The notes: generated by a model not told the origin, from the letters alone. A stretch of DNA of 37,904 nucleotides from Microcaldota archaeon (GCA_021797575.1 JAJZZN010000018.1:1-37904); one strand, 5' to 3'; shown: positions 8,005 to 15,729, counted from the stretch's first letter. Translations and numbers: made by a program.

Positions 8005-9132
8005 TCATTGCGGGGAGGTCTTTTCGTATGTCCTGTCGAGCGCATCCTGCAGGCCGTACTCCCCATACAGCCTCTCAACCATAGGGGGTTTTGTCTTTGT
8101 GGCTGGGTTGCGTATCTTTATCGAGCATACGTCGCGGTATTCCTGTATTGAAAGATCATATGTGCCTATCTCTTTCGCCTTGTCTATTATCTCCTCCTTG
8201 TTCATGCCTATGAGTGGGCGCACTATCAGCGTGCTTATGCCATGCTGCGAAGCCGACAGGTTCTCTACAGTCTGCGATGCGACCTGGCCCAGGCTCTCCC
8301 CGGTCACTATCGCCTTGGCGCTTTCAGCCTTCGCTATGCGCTCCGCCAGCCTGTACATGAACTTTTTGAATAGCACGAGCTCATACTTTGTAGGCATGCC
8401 AGCCACAGCGGACTGGAATATGTGTGCTGGCGCATAATACGACCTGCTCTGCGGGCTGAATTGCGACAGAACGGATATTATCTTCGGTATCTTGGACTGC
8501 ATGGCTGCCTTGTTGCTAGGGAACGTATGCACATGCAGGTATATCGGCTGAAGGCCGCGCTTCATGGCGTAGTAAGATGCGACGGGCGAGTCTATCCCTC
8601 CTGAAAGCAGCACTACGGCTTTGCCAGATGCGCCAACCGGCAGGCCCCCGATTCCCTTCACCTTGTCCATGTAGACGAAGCTGCGGCCCTTTGCAACGCT
8701 TACGTATATCCTGTCGCTCGATTCCATGTCAAGGCCGAAGCCCAAGTCATTCGCCTTTATGAATCCGCTTATTATATCCCTTGATGTAAAAGCGTCGGTC
8801 TTGTACGACCTGTGCGCTTCTATCCTCACGCTCTTTTTCTCCGCATTTAGCAGCTTTGCTTTTTCTATTATGTCGTTAATGTCGTTCTTCGCTATGGTGC
8901 CGCGCGCTATGTTTGATATTCCAGGTATTTTTGAAATCTTCGCTTCTATTCCCTTCAGGTCTGTGCCCTTGGAGGCGTACAGCACGAACCTGTCGTATTC
9001 ATTCTTCAGCTCCGAATACTCTTCGCCCTTCAGCGCCGCCTTGATGTTTAGCATGAGCCTGTCCACAAACTGGTCGCGGTTGGCGCCCTTGAGCCAGAGC
9101 TCTCCGAAGCGTATTATAATCATATTCTCCAT
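8005..9132 (-). CDS. thiI: tRNA 4-thiouridine synthase-like protein ThiI (no rhodanese domain)
   Basis: The 375-residue product starts MENMIIIRFGELWLKG, as in ThiI, followed by a THUMP-type RNA-binding region and a PP-loop ATPase (LLSGGIDSPVASYY, about 176-187). ThiI adenylates tRNA U8 and transfers sulfur to make s4U. The only cysteine is Cys336 (RDVCS), probably equivalent to the conserved Cys of bacterial ThiI. The rhodanese domain is absent, as is the CxxC pair of methanogen ThiI, so the sulfur route is unclear. The frame is open to 9159, but a TATA box at 9163-9174 predicts transcription from near 9142, excluding that start. Alignment with ThiI favours the ATG at 9132. Confidence 0.9.
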   Translation of the reverse strand: MENMIIIRFGELWLKGANRDQFVDRLMLNIKAALKGEEYSELKNEYDRFVLYASKGTDLKGIEAKISKIPGISNIARGTIAKNDINDIIEKAKLLNAEKKSVRIEAHRSYKTDAFTSRDIISGFIKANDLGFGLDMESSDRIYVSVAKGRSFVYMDKVKGIGGLPVGASGKAVVLLSGGIDSPVASYYAMKRGLQPIYLHVHTFPSNKAAMQSKIPKIISVLSQFSPQSRSYYAPAHIFQSAVAGMPTKYELVLFKKFMYRLAERIAKAESAKAIVTGESLGQVASQTVENLSASQHGISTLIVRPLIGMNKEEIIDKAKEIGTYDLSIQEYRDVCSIKIRNPATKTKPPMVERLYGEYGLQDALDRTYEKTSPQ

Positions 9133-9162
9133 TAGCATCACGATGAGCTGCAAGCACAATAA

Positions 9163-9174
9163 CCTATATAAATG
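9163..9174. promoter_or_regulatory. Shared TATA element between thiI (-) and secE (+)
   Basis: CCTATATAAATG reads as a TATA box on both strands. It predicts starts near 9142 (10 nt before the thiI ATG) and 9195 (12 nt before the secE TTG at 9207). A second TATA-like element at 9189-9199 could instead serve secE. Inferred from position. Confidence 0.5.
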
Positions 9175-9206
9175 TAAATGGATAATCCCATATATATTGT
9201 TTTACT

Positions 9207-9428
9207 TTGCGGGCCAATCCGCGCGTATATGCCGCACTGGTAGATAATTTGGATATAAAAGGCAAATTCAAGAACTTCATCGTGAATTCGAAGCATGTGC
9301 TCAACATCAGCTATAGGCCTACCCACGAGGAGTTCAACAGGAGCGCGAAAATCATTGTCATAGGCATATTGATAATAGGGTTTCTTGGATTCATAATAGG
9401 CCTGATAATATCGCTGTTTGCCAGCTGA
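9207..9428 (+). CDS. secE: Protein translocase subunit SecE (Sec61 gamma)
   Basis: This small protein (73 residues from TTG 9207) has the SecE/Sec61-gamma layout. There is an amphipathic N-terminal helix, then YRPTHEEFNRSAKI (the conserved KPTxxEF region), then one membrane helix (about 49-71) ending the protein. SecE clamps SecY in the export channel. The start is uncertain. There is no in-frame ATG; TTG 9207 fits the shared TATA box at 9163-9174, and TTG 9249 (59 residues) fits the usual family length and the second TATA. A TTG start is also used by pelA in this window. SecD and SecF are elsewhere in the window; SecY is not. Confidence 0.85.
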   Translation: MRANPRVYAALVDNLDIKGKFKNFIVNSKHVLNISYRPTHEEFNRSAKIIVIGILIIGFLGFIIGLIISLFAS

Positions 9429-9471
9429 GCACTGATTTAGCGCGGCGCAAAGCTATGCAATAGTGGGAGGC

Positions 9472-10257
9472 ATGGAGATAGAGATAGACTTCACCAAGAA
9501 CGCGCAGCAGAACGCCAACGACTACTACAACAAGGCGAAGAAGCTCGAATCGAAAAAGGAGGGAGCGAAAGCTGCGGTAGAGGACCTCGAAAAGAGGTTT
9601 AAAGAGGAAAAGAGGAAAAAGGAAGATGCTGAAAAGGCTGCGAGCACACCCATAAAGAAAGGAGAGAGGCGCTGGTACGAAAAGTTCCACTGGTTCTACA
9701 CCAGCAGCGGGAAACTTGCTATAGGCGGCAGGGATGCACAGCAGAACGAGCTCGTGAATTCAAAGTATTTCGAAGACAACGACCTGTTCTTCCATGCCGA
9801 TATATTCGGCGCTTCTGTGACCATACTCAAGGGAGGGAGAGATTCTGAGGTAGAGGAGCGTGAAGAAGTGGCGCAATTCGCCGGCTGCTATTCCAGCGCC
9901 TGGAAGAACATGCAGAAGAGCGTAGATGTATACGCACTTACTAGGGAACACGTAGGCAAGTCAACTGACAAGGGGTCGCTTGGTACGGGCAGCTTCCTGC
10001 TCAGCGGTGAGAGGGAATGGTTTAGGAATGTTGATCTTTCACTCGTCATGTTCATATCTGAGGGCCTCAACGTAGTGCCTATGTCCACTTTCGAAAAGAT
10101 AAAGGCACAGAAAGGCATTATCGTCTTTGCCACAGTAGAGCAGGGCAACAAGCAGAAGTCCGATGCTGCGAAGGAGATCGCCAAGAGGCTGAGCTATCCG
10201 GATATAGACTACATAATGCAGCAGTTGCCCGCAGGCACGTTCAGGATAGGGCCATGA
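9472..10257 (+). CDS. Stand-alone NFACT-R (half RqcH) protein with coiled coil
   Basis: This 261-residue protein matches only the second half of RqcH/NEMF. A charged coiled coil (about 10-62) leads into the NFACT-R domain: RRWYEKFHWFYTSSGKLAIGGRDAQQNE, FFHADIFGAS, AQFAGCYSSAWKN, and GTGSFLLSGER. RqcH binds peptidyl-tRNA-obstructed large subunits and recruits tRNA for C-terminal tailing. The NFACT-N domain and its Asp-Arg motif are absent, and no frame upstream could supply them (9429-9471 is too short). It may keep ribosome binding without tailing, pair with a separate NFACT-N gene, or be a reduced paralogue. The ATG at 9472 was preferred over a GTG at 9463. Confidence 0.85.
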   Translation: MEIEIDFTKNAQQNANDYYNKAKKLESKKEGAKAAVEDLEKRFKEEKRKKEDAEKAASTPIKKGERRWYEKFHWFYTSSGKLAIGGRDAQQNELVNSKYFEDNDLFFHADIFGASVTILKGGRDSEVEEREEVAQFAGCYSSAWKNMQKSVDVYALTREHVGKSTDKGSLGTGSFLLSGEREWFRNVDLSLVMFISEGLNVVPMSTFEKIKAQKGIIVFATVEQGNKQKSDAAKEIAKRLSYPDIDYIMQQLPAGTFRIGP

Positions 10258-10263
10258 TGGAGC

Positions 10264-11259
10264 TTACCTGTACAGCGCTTCCTGCGTGCCGTCTTTTGGC
10301 TCATCCATGTAAGGCCTCGCTCCCGATACCTTCTTTATCCCGTTCCTCCGTATCTTGAATAGGCTGTTCTTCATTGATGAGCCAGGAGTGGACCTCGACA
10401 ATGCAGTCATGAATGGTGTGCCTGCATCGTAGAATATTACGTATGTGGGCAGCTCTATTGCCTCTACGTTCTCCTTGGAAACTATTTCGCCGTCAGAGTT
10501 CAGCATTGATTCGCTCCTTCGCAAGCGTAAATCGGGATATATTATGCATACGTAATTCTCGAAATTCTGCTTTGCCAGGGCGAGCAGCTGCGCCACGCCT
10601 TCCTCTATTCCGCCGCGGTTGTAGCCGCTCAGGAACGCATCCTTGATGTCTTTTTGGCTTATCTTTTCTGAAGTGAGCTCGAGCTTCAATGACCCCAGGA
10701 ATCCCCCTTCGCCATAATCGAAGTATACCCCCGAGGTAGGCGAACTGCCCGCATCCATCAGCATCAGGCTCGTCTGATTGCCGCCTATAAGCACATTAGA
10801 CTGCTCCTTGCTGTCGCCGGTAGACGAGTCTATGACAGTGGATTTCGAGTAATTGTCAGAGTATATGTCGTCAGTGAATCCCGTAACCGCATATTTTATG
10901 TCTTCCTGGGGGGACGCATGCTTTGGCGCGAATACGAGCCTTTTCGCCTTGTATACGGAATCGCCAATGTTAACCATATCGGTTTCGTTTATCATGATTG
11001 CTGATTCTGATTCGGCCAGCATCCCGCCGAGATGCGAAACGCTGTAGCTGCCGGGCTCGTGCCTCAGCATCTTGAGCCTCTCTTCTATCCCGTCGGTCGA
11101 CTTGAGCTCTGCGTATGCACGAAGCGCTAGGTCGCTCCCATATCCTTTCAGCGCAGAAGCACTCAGCTTCCTGCCTTTTACATCCATCCTATCCGTTAGG
11201 CTATTGAGCAGAAACATATATAGAGCTTTTCTGCGGAACCGCGGGCTGCCGAACTGCAC
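10264..11259 (-). CDS. Hypothetical protein, unrecognised
   Basis: I do not recognise this 331-residue protein. It is soluble, has no membrane helix, and has a Gly/Ser-rich centre (about 145-185, including NVLIGGNQTSLMLMDAG and YFDYGEGGFLG). Strand-helix patterns later on include KQNFENYVCIIYPDL and PTYVIFYDAGTPFM, which suggest an alpha/beta fold. The longest frame starts at a GTG (11259), 9 nt after the transcription start predicted from a TATA at 11290-11298. An ATG at 11217 is the alternative start (317 residues). It is convergent with the NFACT-R gene (6 nt apart) and divergent from csl4. Confidence 0.65.
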   Translation of the reverse strand: MQFGSPRFRRKALYMFLLNSLTDRMDVKGRKLSASALKGYGSDLALRAYAELKSTDGIEERLKMLRHEPGSYSVSHLGGMLAESESAIMINETDMVNIGDSVYKAKRLVFAPKHASPQEDIKYAVTGFTDDIYSDNYSKSTVIDSSTGDSKEQSNVLIGGNQTSLMLMDAGSSPTSGVYFDYGEGGFLGSLKLELTSEKISQKDIKDAFLSGYNRGGIEEGVAQLLALAKQNFENYVCIIYPDLRLRRSESMLNSDGEIVSKENVEAIELPTYVIFYDAGTPFMTALSRSTPGSSMKNSLFKIRRNGIKKVSGARPYMDEPKDGTQEALYR

Positions 11260-11289
11260 CCAGAGATAAGCCTTTATATGTTTATTGCC

Positions 11290-11298
11290 ATATATAAT
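11290..11298. promoter_or_regulatory. Shared TATA element between orphan (-) and csl4 (+)
   Basis: ATATATAAT lies 34 nt before the csl4 ATG, predicting a plus start near 11320 (12-nt leader). In the other direction it predicts a start near 11268, 9 nt before the GTG at 11259. A second minus-strand TATA-like sequence (11272-11281) would favour the ATG at 11217 instead. Confidence 0.45.
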
Positions 11299-11331
11299 TG
11301 ATTGCTTATCTACTCATTAAGCAGTGTTTAA

Positions 11332-11934
11332 ATGGCAGACGATTTAGTCTTTCCTGGTGACAGGATTACAATAGAGGAGGAGGGCTCGCCGGGCAGGCTC
11401 GCCTATGCCGAAGACGGCAACGTGTACAGCCTTGTGGTAGGCAAGGCAAAGGTTGAGCAGGGCACGGCGGACGTGGAGTATGTAAAGGATGTCGAGCGCA
11501 TCAGGAGGGGCATGACAGTCGTAGGGGAGATAACCGACGACCTGCATGCCGTGATGTTTGTAAAGATAAACCCGCTCACCAAGAATGGCGTCACTTATGT
11601 TGCCCTAAAGAGCGGGAAGATACTCGTGAGCGAGAGACGCGACCACGACAGGCATAGCTTCCACAGCAGGGAGGAAAGGCCCAGGGGCAAGCCTTTCAGG
11701 CTGGGGGACATCGTTATGGGGAGGATAGTTGGCGAGGACAAGGACGTATATAGCATGTCGGTGCACGACCCCGAATCGGGAGTGGTGTACGCGGAATGCG
11801 AATTGTGCAGCGGTGCGCTTAAGGTTTCCGATATTGCCGGTACGCTCAAGTGCGAGAAGTGCGAGCACGAAGAGTACAGAAAGATAAGCCCGTATTATGG
11901 CGATTTCAAGAATATAGAGATGAAGCTTGGTTGA
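11332..11934 (+). CDS. csl4: Exosome cap protein Csl4
   Basis: This 200-residue protein has the three Csl4 parts. The N-terminal beta domain starts LVFPGDRI (about 1-60). An S1 RNA-binding domain follows (about 60-150), interrupted by a charged His/Arg-rich loop (about 100-120). A C-terminal zinc ribbon has C156, C159, C174 and C177. Csl4 sits on the archaeal exosome and recruits RNA and DnaG to the Rrp41/42 core. It heads a plus-strand cluster with rpoL (12-nt gap) and a DUF99 gene (6-nt gap), all probably on one transcript. The exosome core genes are not in the window. Confidence 0.92.
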   Translation: MADDLVFPGDRITIEEEGSPGRLAYAEDGNVYSLVVGKAKVEQGTADVEYVKDVERIRRGMTVVGEITDDLHAVMFVKINPLTKNGVTYVALKSGKILVSERRDHDRHSFHSREERPRGKPFRLGDIVMGRIVGEDKDVYSMSVHDPESGVVYAECELCSGALKVSDIAGTLKCEKCEHEEYRKISPYYGDFKNIEMKLG

Positions 11935-11946
11935 AGGAGTGGTCCG

Positions 11947-12219
11947 ATGAAAGTAAATGTTGTAAAAAATGAGAGCAAGGAGCTGATAATAGAGTTTGAC
12001 GACGGTGATCTGACACTGCCCGAGTTCCTCGCAGGAGAGCTGTCAAAGGAGGACGATGTGGCGTTTGCAGGAGTGGACAGGCAGCACTTAGGCACGAGCA
12101 AGCCCAAGCTCGTAGTCAAGACAGAGAAGAAGAAGGCGATAGATACGCTGGAAAAGGCCCTTGACGCAATGGACGAGGAGTTCTCCGACCTCAAGAGCCA
12201 GCTTTCTAAGAAGAAGTAG
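11947..12219 (+). CDS. rpoL: DNA-directed RNA polymerase subunit L (Rpo11)
   Basis: This 90-residue protein matches the archaeal Rpb11-like subunit. It starts MKVNVVKNESKELIIEF, then has DDGDLTLPEFLAGEL, VAFAGVDRQHLGTSKPKLVVKT and a C-terminal helix (AIDTLEKALDAMDEEF). Subunit L pairs with subunit D to start assembly of RNA polymerase. Length is normal. It sits between csl4 and the DUF99 gene with short gaps, an arrangement consistent with a single transcript. The C-terminal Lys run (KKK) is typical of small archaeal subunits. Confidence 0.92.
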   Translation: MKVNVVKNESKELIIEFDDGDLTLPEFLAGELSKEDDVAFAGVDRQHLGTSKPKLVVKTEKKKAIDTLEKALDAMDEEFSDLKSQLSKKK

Positions 12220-12225
12220 ATCAGG

Positions 12226-12801
12226 ATGAAAAGCGGGATCAGGATAGCCGCGGCGGCATCCGGCCCGATAAAAGGCAGGAAGAGCACGCTGCTGGTAATA
12301 GTTGTATATAGGGAGGGGATAGTTGAAGGCGTGCTCTCAGATACAATAGGGGTGGATTCGTCTGATTCTAGCAAAAAGATAATATCAAGGATAAGGAGAT
12401 CGAGGTTCAAGGACCAGGTAAAGATGCTTGCTCTGAACGGAATTGCGCTCGCAGGGCTCAATGTGGTAGATGTGCATTCGGTCAGCAAGGCTCTTGGCGT
12501 TGAGTTCATCATACTCACTAGGAAAAAGCCGCATAAGGACCTGCTGATAAAAGCTGTTGAGAGGATTAAGGGCGATAGCAAGGTAGGCACGAAGGCAGCT
12601 ATTGCAGCCAAGCGCGATATAGGCCTGATAGATAGCGTCGGCATGCTACAGATAAAAAAGGTAAATGGATTCTATGTGCAGAGCAGCATTGGATTCAGCA
12701 AGAGCGATTCCAGGTTGGTAAGGAGTGCGTTCGAAGCGCTGAGAATAGCGCACCTTATAGCTAATGGCGTCGAGAAGGGCGAATCAAAGGGCCGCATATA
12801 A
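12226..12801 (+). CDS. DUF99 family protein (UPF0215)
   Basis: This 191-residue protein has the DUF99 pattern: an N-terminal strand with GPIKGRKSTLLVIVVYREG, then SRIRRSRFKDQVKMLALNGIALAGLNVVDVHSV, and a later LTRKKPHKDL. The family is archaeal, is structurally related to endonuclease V, and has no settled function. The aspartates that sit early in the family (usually in a GIDDGPF-like motif) are replaced here by AAAASGP, so a nuclease role looks unlikely for this copy. It ends a probable csl4-rpoL-DUF99 transcript, 6 nt after rpoL. Confidence 0.8.
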   Translation: MKSGIRIAAAASGPIKGRKSTLLVIVVYREGIVEGVLSDTIGVDSSDSSKKIISRIRRSRFKDQVKMLALNGIALAGLNVVDVHSVSKALGVEFIILTRKKPHKDLLIKAVERIKGDSKVGTKAAIAAKRDIGLIDSVGMLQIKKVNGFYVQSSIGFSKSDSRLVRSAFEALRIAHLIANGVEKGESKGRI

Positions 12802-12865
12802 GTTGCGTTTTGCAGAATGCTTATTCTAGGGCCTTGGCTCTCAATTACCGGTAAATGATGCAGTT

Positions 12866-13198
12866 TCAGGCAATCCTATCGCCAGGCATGGCCTTGCCGG
12901 GGCGAGAAGGCGTAAGCACAATCACGCCCTCCTTCGTAAGTGCGCCGAGCACGAGCACCTCCGAGACGAAATCCGCCACCTGCTTTGGAGGGAAATTCAC
13001 TACAGCTATAACTTTCATGCCCTGAAGCTCGTCCTTCGTGTAGTTGGTTATCTGCGCCGACGACCTCTTTATGCCGAGCTCGCCGAAGTCTATCGTTAGC
13101 CTGTAGGCCGGCTTCTTCGCCTTCGGAAAATCTTCTGCCTTGACCACAACTCCAACGCGCATGTCCACCTTTTCAAAGTCATACCAGCTGATCTCCAT
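12866..13198 (-). CDS. csaA: CsaA-like tRNA-binding domain protein
   Basis: This 110-residue protein is a single OB-fold tRNA-binding domain. It starts ISWYDFEKVDMRVGVVVKAE and contains FPKAKKPAYRLTIDFGELG, IKRSSAQITNY, VVNFPPKQVADFVSEVLVLG and a C-terminal loop (SRPGKAMPGDRIA). This is the CsaA/Arc1p-type fold, known to bind tRNA and described in bacteria as an export chaperone. A GTG at 13201 precedes the ATG at 13198; the ATG fits the family start. Its gene begins only 23 nt after tRNA-Leu on the same strand, leaving little room for a separate promoter. Confidence 0.92.
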   Translation of the reverse strand: MEISWYDFEKVDMRVGVVVKAEDFPKAKKPAYRLTIDFGELGIKRSSAQITNYTKDELQGMKVIAVVNFPPKQVADFVSEVLVLGALTKEGVIVLTPSRPGKAMPGDRIA

Positions 13199-13221
13199 CA
13201 CATATCACTTTGCAAACATTA

Positions 13222-13306
13222 TGCAGGGAGTGAGATTTGAACTCACGCAGCCCTAAGGCACAAGGTCCTAAGCCTTGCGCATTTGACCAGACTCTGCCAT
13301 CCCTGC
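13222..13306 (-). tRNA. tRNA-Leu (UAG)
   Basis: On the minus strand the acceptor arms GCAGGGA (13306-13300) and TCCCTGC (13229-13223) pair over 7 bp with discriminator A. The anticodon stem CAAGG/CCTTG encloses CTTAGGA, anticodon UAG. A long variable arm (class II) follows, and the T arm is GTGAG-TTCAAAT-CTCAC. Length is 85 nt. No encoded CCA and no intron. Confidence 0.95.
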
Positions 13307-13340
13307 GCATAATGACTTTATTATCAAGCAATAAATAGGT

Positions 13341-14240
13341 TTATGCATCTCTTTGCAGAGCTTTCGATATCAGTGCCGAGACATCTATTACTGCAAAGCT
13401 GTTGCTTATCGTGTTGGAGGCTATTATGCTATCTACCCCTGCATCCTTGAGCTTGTCAGACGCACCGTCTATTAGAAGGGCGTGCGTGCATACAGCCAGC
13501 ACCTTTGTCGCGCCGTTGGATTTCGCCATCTTCGCGGCATTGGCTATCGTTCCGCCAGTGGCTATCATGTCGTCGAATATGATTGCTTCCCTGCCCTTTA
13601 CGTCCAGCTCCTTTTCATCAGTAGTTATTTCGCCGGTTGCCCTATCGCGATGCTTTTTTAGATAGGCATAATCTGTTCCTATGTATTCTGCAAAGACTCT
13701 CGATCTCTCTATCGACCCTTCATCCGGGGATATGACGAGCGGGTTCGACAGACCGCCTGAATTATTAAGGTATTCTGAGAGCATGCTTGAAGCGGACAGG
13801 TTTGTTACTCTTACGCCTAATCTTCCAAGTATGTCATGGCTATGCACATCTATGGTGATGAGCTCTTTAACGCCGTAGTGGGCCATCATGTCGCCTATCA
13901 CGTATATCGATGCTACCTCTCCGGAAAGGAACTCCTTGTCCTGGCGTGCATATGCAAGATACGGGAGCACCACCCGTATACTCTTTCCCATGCCCTTTAG
14001 CTTGCTCAGCGCGAACATGAGGGCAACGACATTATCGTTGACATTTGGATACATGCGCATCACCAGCACCGCTTCATCCGCCTTTACTTCATTTGAGAAC
14101 CGGAGCTTGAATTCGCCGTCCTTGAACGCGGTGCGAATGATCTCTACCATTCCATCCAAGCCCAAGCCTAGATCCTTAGCCATGCCATTCGCCAGATCGT
14201 ATGACGCGCTGTCATATATTATCGAATACGCCTGAGACAT
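13341..14240 (-). CDS. prs: Ribose-phosphate pyrophosphokinase (PRPP synthetase)
   Basis: This 299-residue enzyme makes PRPP from ribose 5-phosphate and ATP, feeding nucleotide, His and Trp synthesis. Visible family features are LPYLAYARQDKEF (about 92-104), the metal-binding VHSHD (132-136), KKHRDR (195-200) and the PRPP-binding loop IFDDMIATGGTI (about 221-232). Length is normal for archaeal class III-like enzymes. It is divergent from serS over a shared TATA element, which predicts a 10-nt leader to this ATG. tRNA-Leu lies downstream on the same strand. Confidence 0.93.
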   Translation of the reverse strand: MSQAYSIIYDSASYDLANGMAKDLGLGLDGMVEIIRTAFKDGEFKLRFSNEVKADEAVLVMRMYPNVNDNVVALMFALSKLKGMGKSIRVVLPYLAYARQDKEFLSGEVASIYVIGDMMAHYGVKELITIDVHSHDILGRLGVRVTNLSASSMLSEYLNNSGGLSNPLVISPDEGSIERSRVFAEYIGTDYAYLKKHRDRATGEITTDEKELDVKGREAIIFDDMIATGGTIANAAKMAKSNGATKVLAVCTHALLIDGASDKLKDAGVDSIIASNTISNSFAVIDVSALISKALQRDA

Positions 14241-14272
14241 TCATGCACCCCTGGCATATATCGCACAAATGC

Positions 14273-14279
14273 TTTATAA
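14273..14279. promoter_or_regulatory. Shared TATA element between prs (-) and serS (+)
   Basis: TTTATAA reads as a TATA box in both directions. About 26 nt from its centre predicts starts near 14250 (10 nt before the prs ATG) and 14302 (14-23 nt before the two candidate serS ATGs). No other good TATA is equally placed for both. Confidence 0.55.
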
Positions 14280-14324
14280 CCTTTTTCGCTGTTACATTAT
14301 TGCACACAATGCTGGATGGTTAAT

Positions 14325-15626
14325 ATGCTTACTACAAAATACGTCAGAGACCATATAGACGAGATAAGGAAGTCGCTGGAGAGGAGGAGGAGCGATTACC
14401 CCCTGGATGAGATACTCGACCTCGACAAGAAGATACGGGCGCTGAAGACTGAGATGCAGGAGCTCCAGGCGAAGAGGAACAAGGAGAGCCGGGAAATAGC
14501 CGAGCTGAAGAAATCCGGCAAAAGCATTGACAAGGCTGTCGCAGACCTGAAGGATGTAAAGGACAGGATAAACTCGATTGAGAAGGACCTGCCAAAGTAT
14601 GAAGACAGAGTCGAATACCTGATAATGAACCTGCCCAACACGCTGCACGAATCCGTGCCCTACGGCGAAGACGATTCGCAGAACGTGGAGGTCAAGAAAT
14701 GGGGCGATACGAGCAAGGTGCTTGAAAAGGGCCACAGCGAGATACTCGAGGAGATGGGTCTTGTCGACACGGAGAGGGCGGCAAAGGTCGCCGGCGCCAG
14801 GTTCTATTATCTCAAGGGGGATCTGGTCCTGCTCAGCCAGTCCCTCATACGCTTTGCCCTGGACGAACTCTCGAAAAAGGGCTTCGTGCCCATAGAGCCG
14901 CCGTTCATGATGAGGAAGGGCATGTATAGGGGAGTAACTGGGCTTGGAGATTTTGAAGAAGCGCTGTACAGGGCTACCAGCACCAAGGAAGCGGAAAGCA
15001 AGGAGGCGCTCGAGAAGATAGAGGAGGAGCTATTCATGATAGCAACGTCTGAGCACCCTATGGCAGCCATGCATGCAGGCGAAGTGCTGTCCGCCAAGGA
15101 CCTTCCGATAAAGTATGCGGGGGTGAGCCCCTGCTTCAGGAGAGAGGCTGGAGCGCACGGAAAAGACACGAAGGGCATATTCAGGGTGCACCAGTTCGAC
15201 AAGGTGGAACAGTTCGTTTTCGCCAGGGAAGATGACTCCTGGAATATATTCGAAGAGCTGAGGCAGAACGAAGAGGAGATATACCAGAAGCTAGGTATAC
15301 CATACCATGTAGTCAACATATGCACTGGCGACATAGGAGTAGTTGCTGCTAAGAAGTACGATATAGAGGGATGGTTCCCCAATCAGAAGAGATACAGGGA
15401 GCTTACGTCCTGCTCTAACTGCACGGACTGGCAGAGCCTCAGGCTCGACATAAAGTACGACGACAAAGGCGAAAGGCATTACGTGCACACGCTCAATGCA
15501 ACAGGCATATCCGTTGAAAGGACTCTCTCTGTGATAGCCGAGAACTATGCCAACAGCGACGGCACGATAGATGTTCCAAAGGTGCTAGTGCCTTATATGG
15601 GCAAGGAGAAGATAGGTAAGGCGTGA
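14325..15626 (+). CDS. serS: Seryl-tRNA synthetase (class II, common type)
   Basis: This 433-residue enzyme charges tRNA-Ser. The N-terminal antiparallel coiled coil that grips tRNA spans about 25-105. The catalytic domain has motif 2 (CFRREAGAHGKDTKGIFRVHQF) and motif 3 (LNATGISVERTLSVIAENY). The GLPxFEE-like motif is GLGDFEEALYR, and TSEHPMAAMH is also present. It is the common SerRS type, not the rare methanogen type. Motif 3 has VER where most have a small residue before the Arg. The upstream ATG at 14316 adds three residues; the ATG at 14325 gives the usual ML start of SerRS. Confidence 0.95.
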   Translation: MLTTKYVRDHIDEIRKSLERRRSDYPLDEILDLDKKIRALKTEMQELQAKRNKESREIAELKKSGKSIDKAVADLKDVKDRINSIEKDLPKYEDRVEYLIMNLPNTLHESVPYGEDDSQNVEVKKWGDTSKVLEKGHSEILEEMGLVDTERAAKVAGARFYYLKGDLVLLSQSLIRFALDELSKKGFVPIEPPFMMRKGMYRGVTGLGDFEEALYRATSTKEAESKEALEKIEEELFMIATSEHPMAAMHAGEVLSAKDLPIKYAGVSPCFRREAGAHGKDTKGIFRVHQFDKVEQFVFAREDDSWNIFEELRQNEEEIYQKLGIPYHVVNICTGDIGVVAAKKYDIEGWFPNQKRYRELTSCSNCTDWQSLRLDIKYDDKGERHYVHTLNATGISVERTLSVIAENYANSDGTIDVPKVLVPYMGKEKIGKA

Positions 15627-15646
15627 GCGCTGCAATCAGCAATCTA

Positions 15647-15652
15647 TTTATA
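15647..15652 (+). promoter_or_regulatory. TATA box of the aRF1 leader
   Basis: TTTATA inside ATCTATTTATACC predicts transcription from near 15675. That is about 98 nt before the aRF1 start, a long leader for this window, and about 7 nt before the ATG of a 15-codon upstream ORF. Position-based inference. Confidence 0.45.
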
Positions 15653-15681
15653 CCTTGTTTGGCGAAGCTATACTTGATTGG

Positions 15682-15729
15682 ATGCGTATTTTTGCCGGCA
15701 TCGAATATCCTGCAATCGCTTCTGCATAG
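15682..15729 (+). CDS. Candidate upstream ORF in the aRF1 leader (15 codons)
   Basis: An ATG at 15682 opens a 15-codon frame (MRIFAGIEYPAIASA) ending at TAG (15727-15729). It is the first ATG after the predicted transcription start, placed for leaderless initiation. Its stop lies inside a hairpin (15722-15743). A short ORF can occur by chance, so whether it is translated is unknown. Its position ahead of a release-factor gene makes regulation plausible. Confidence 0.35.
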   Translation: MRIFAGIEYPAIASA

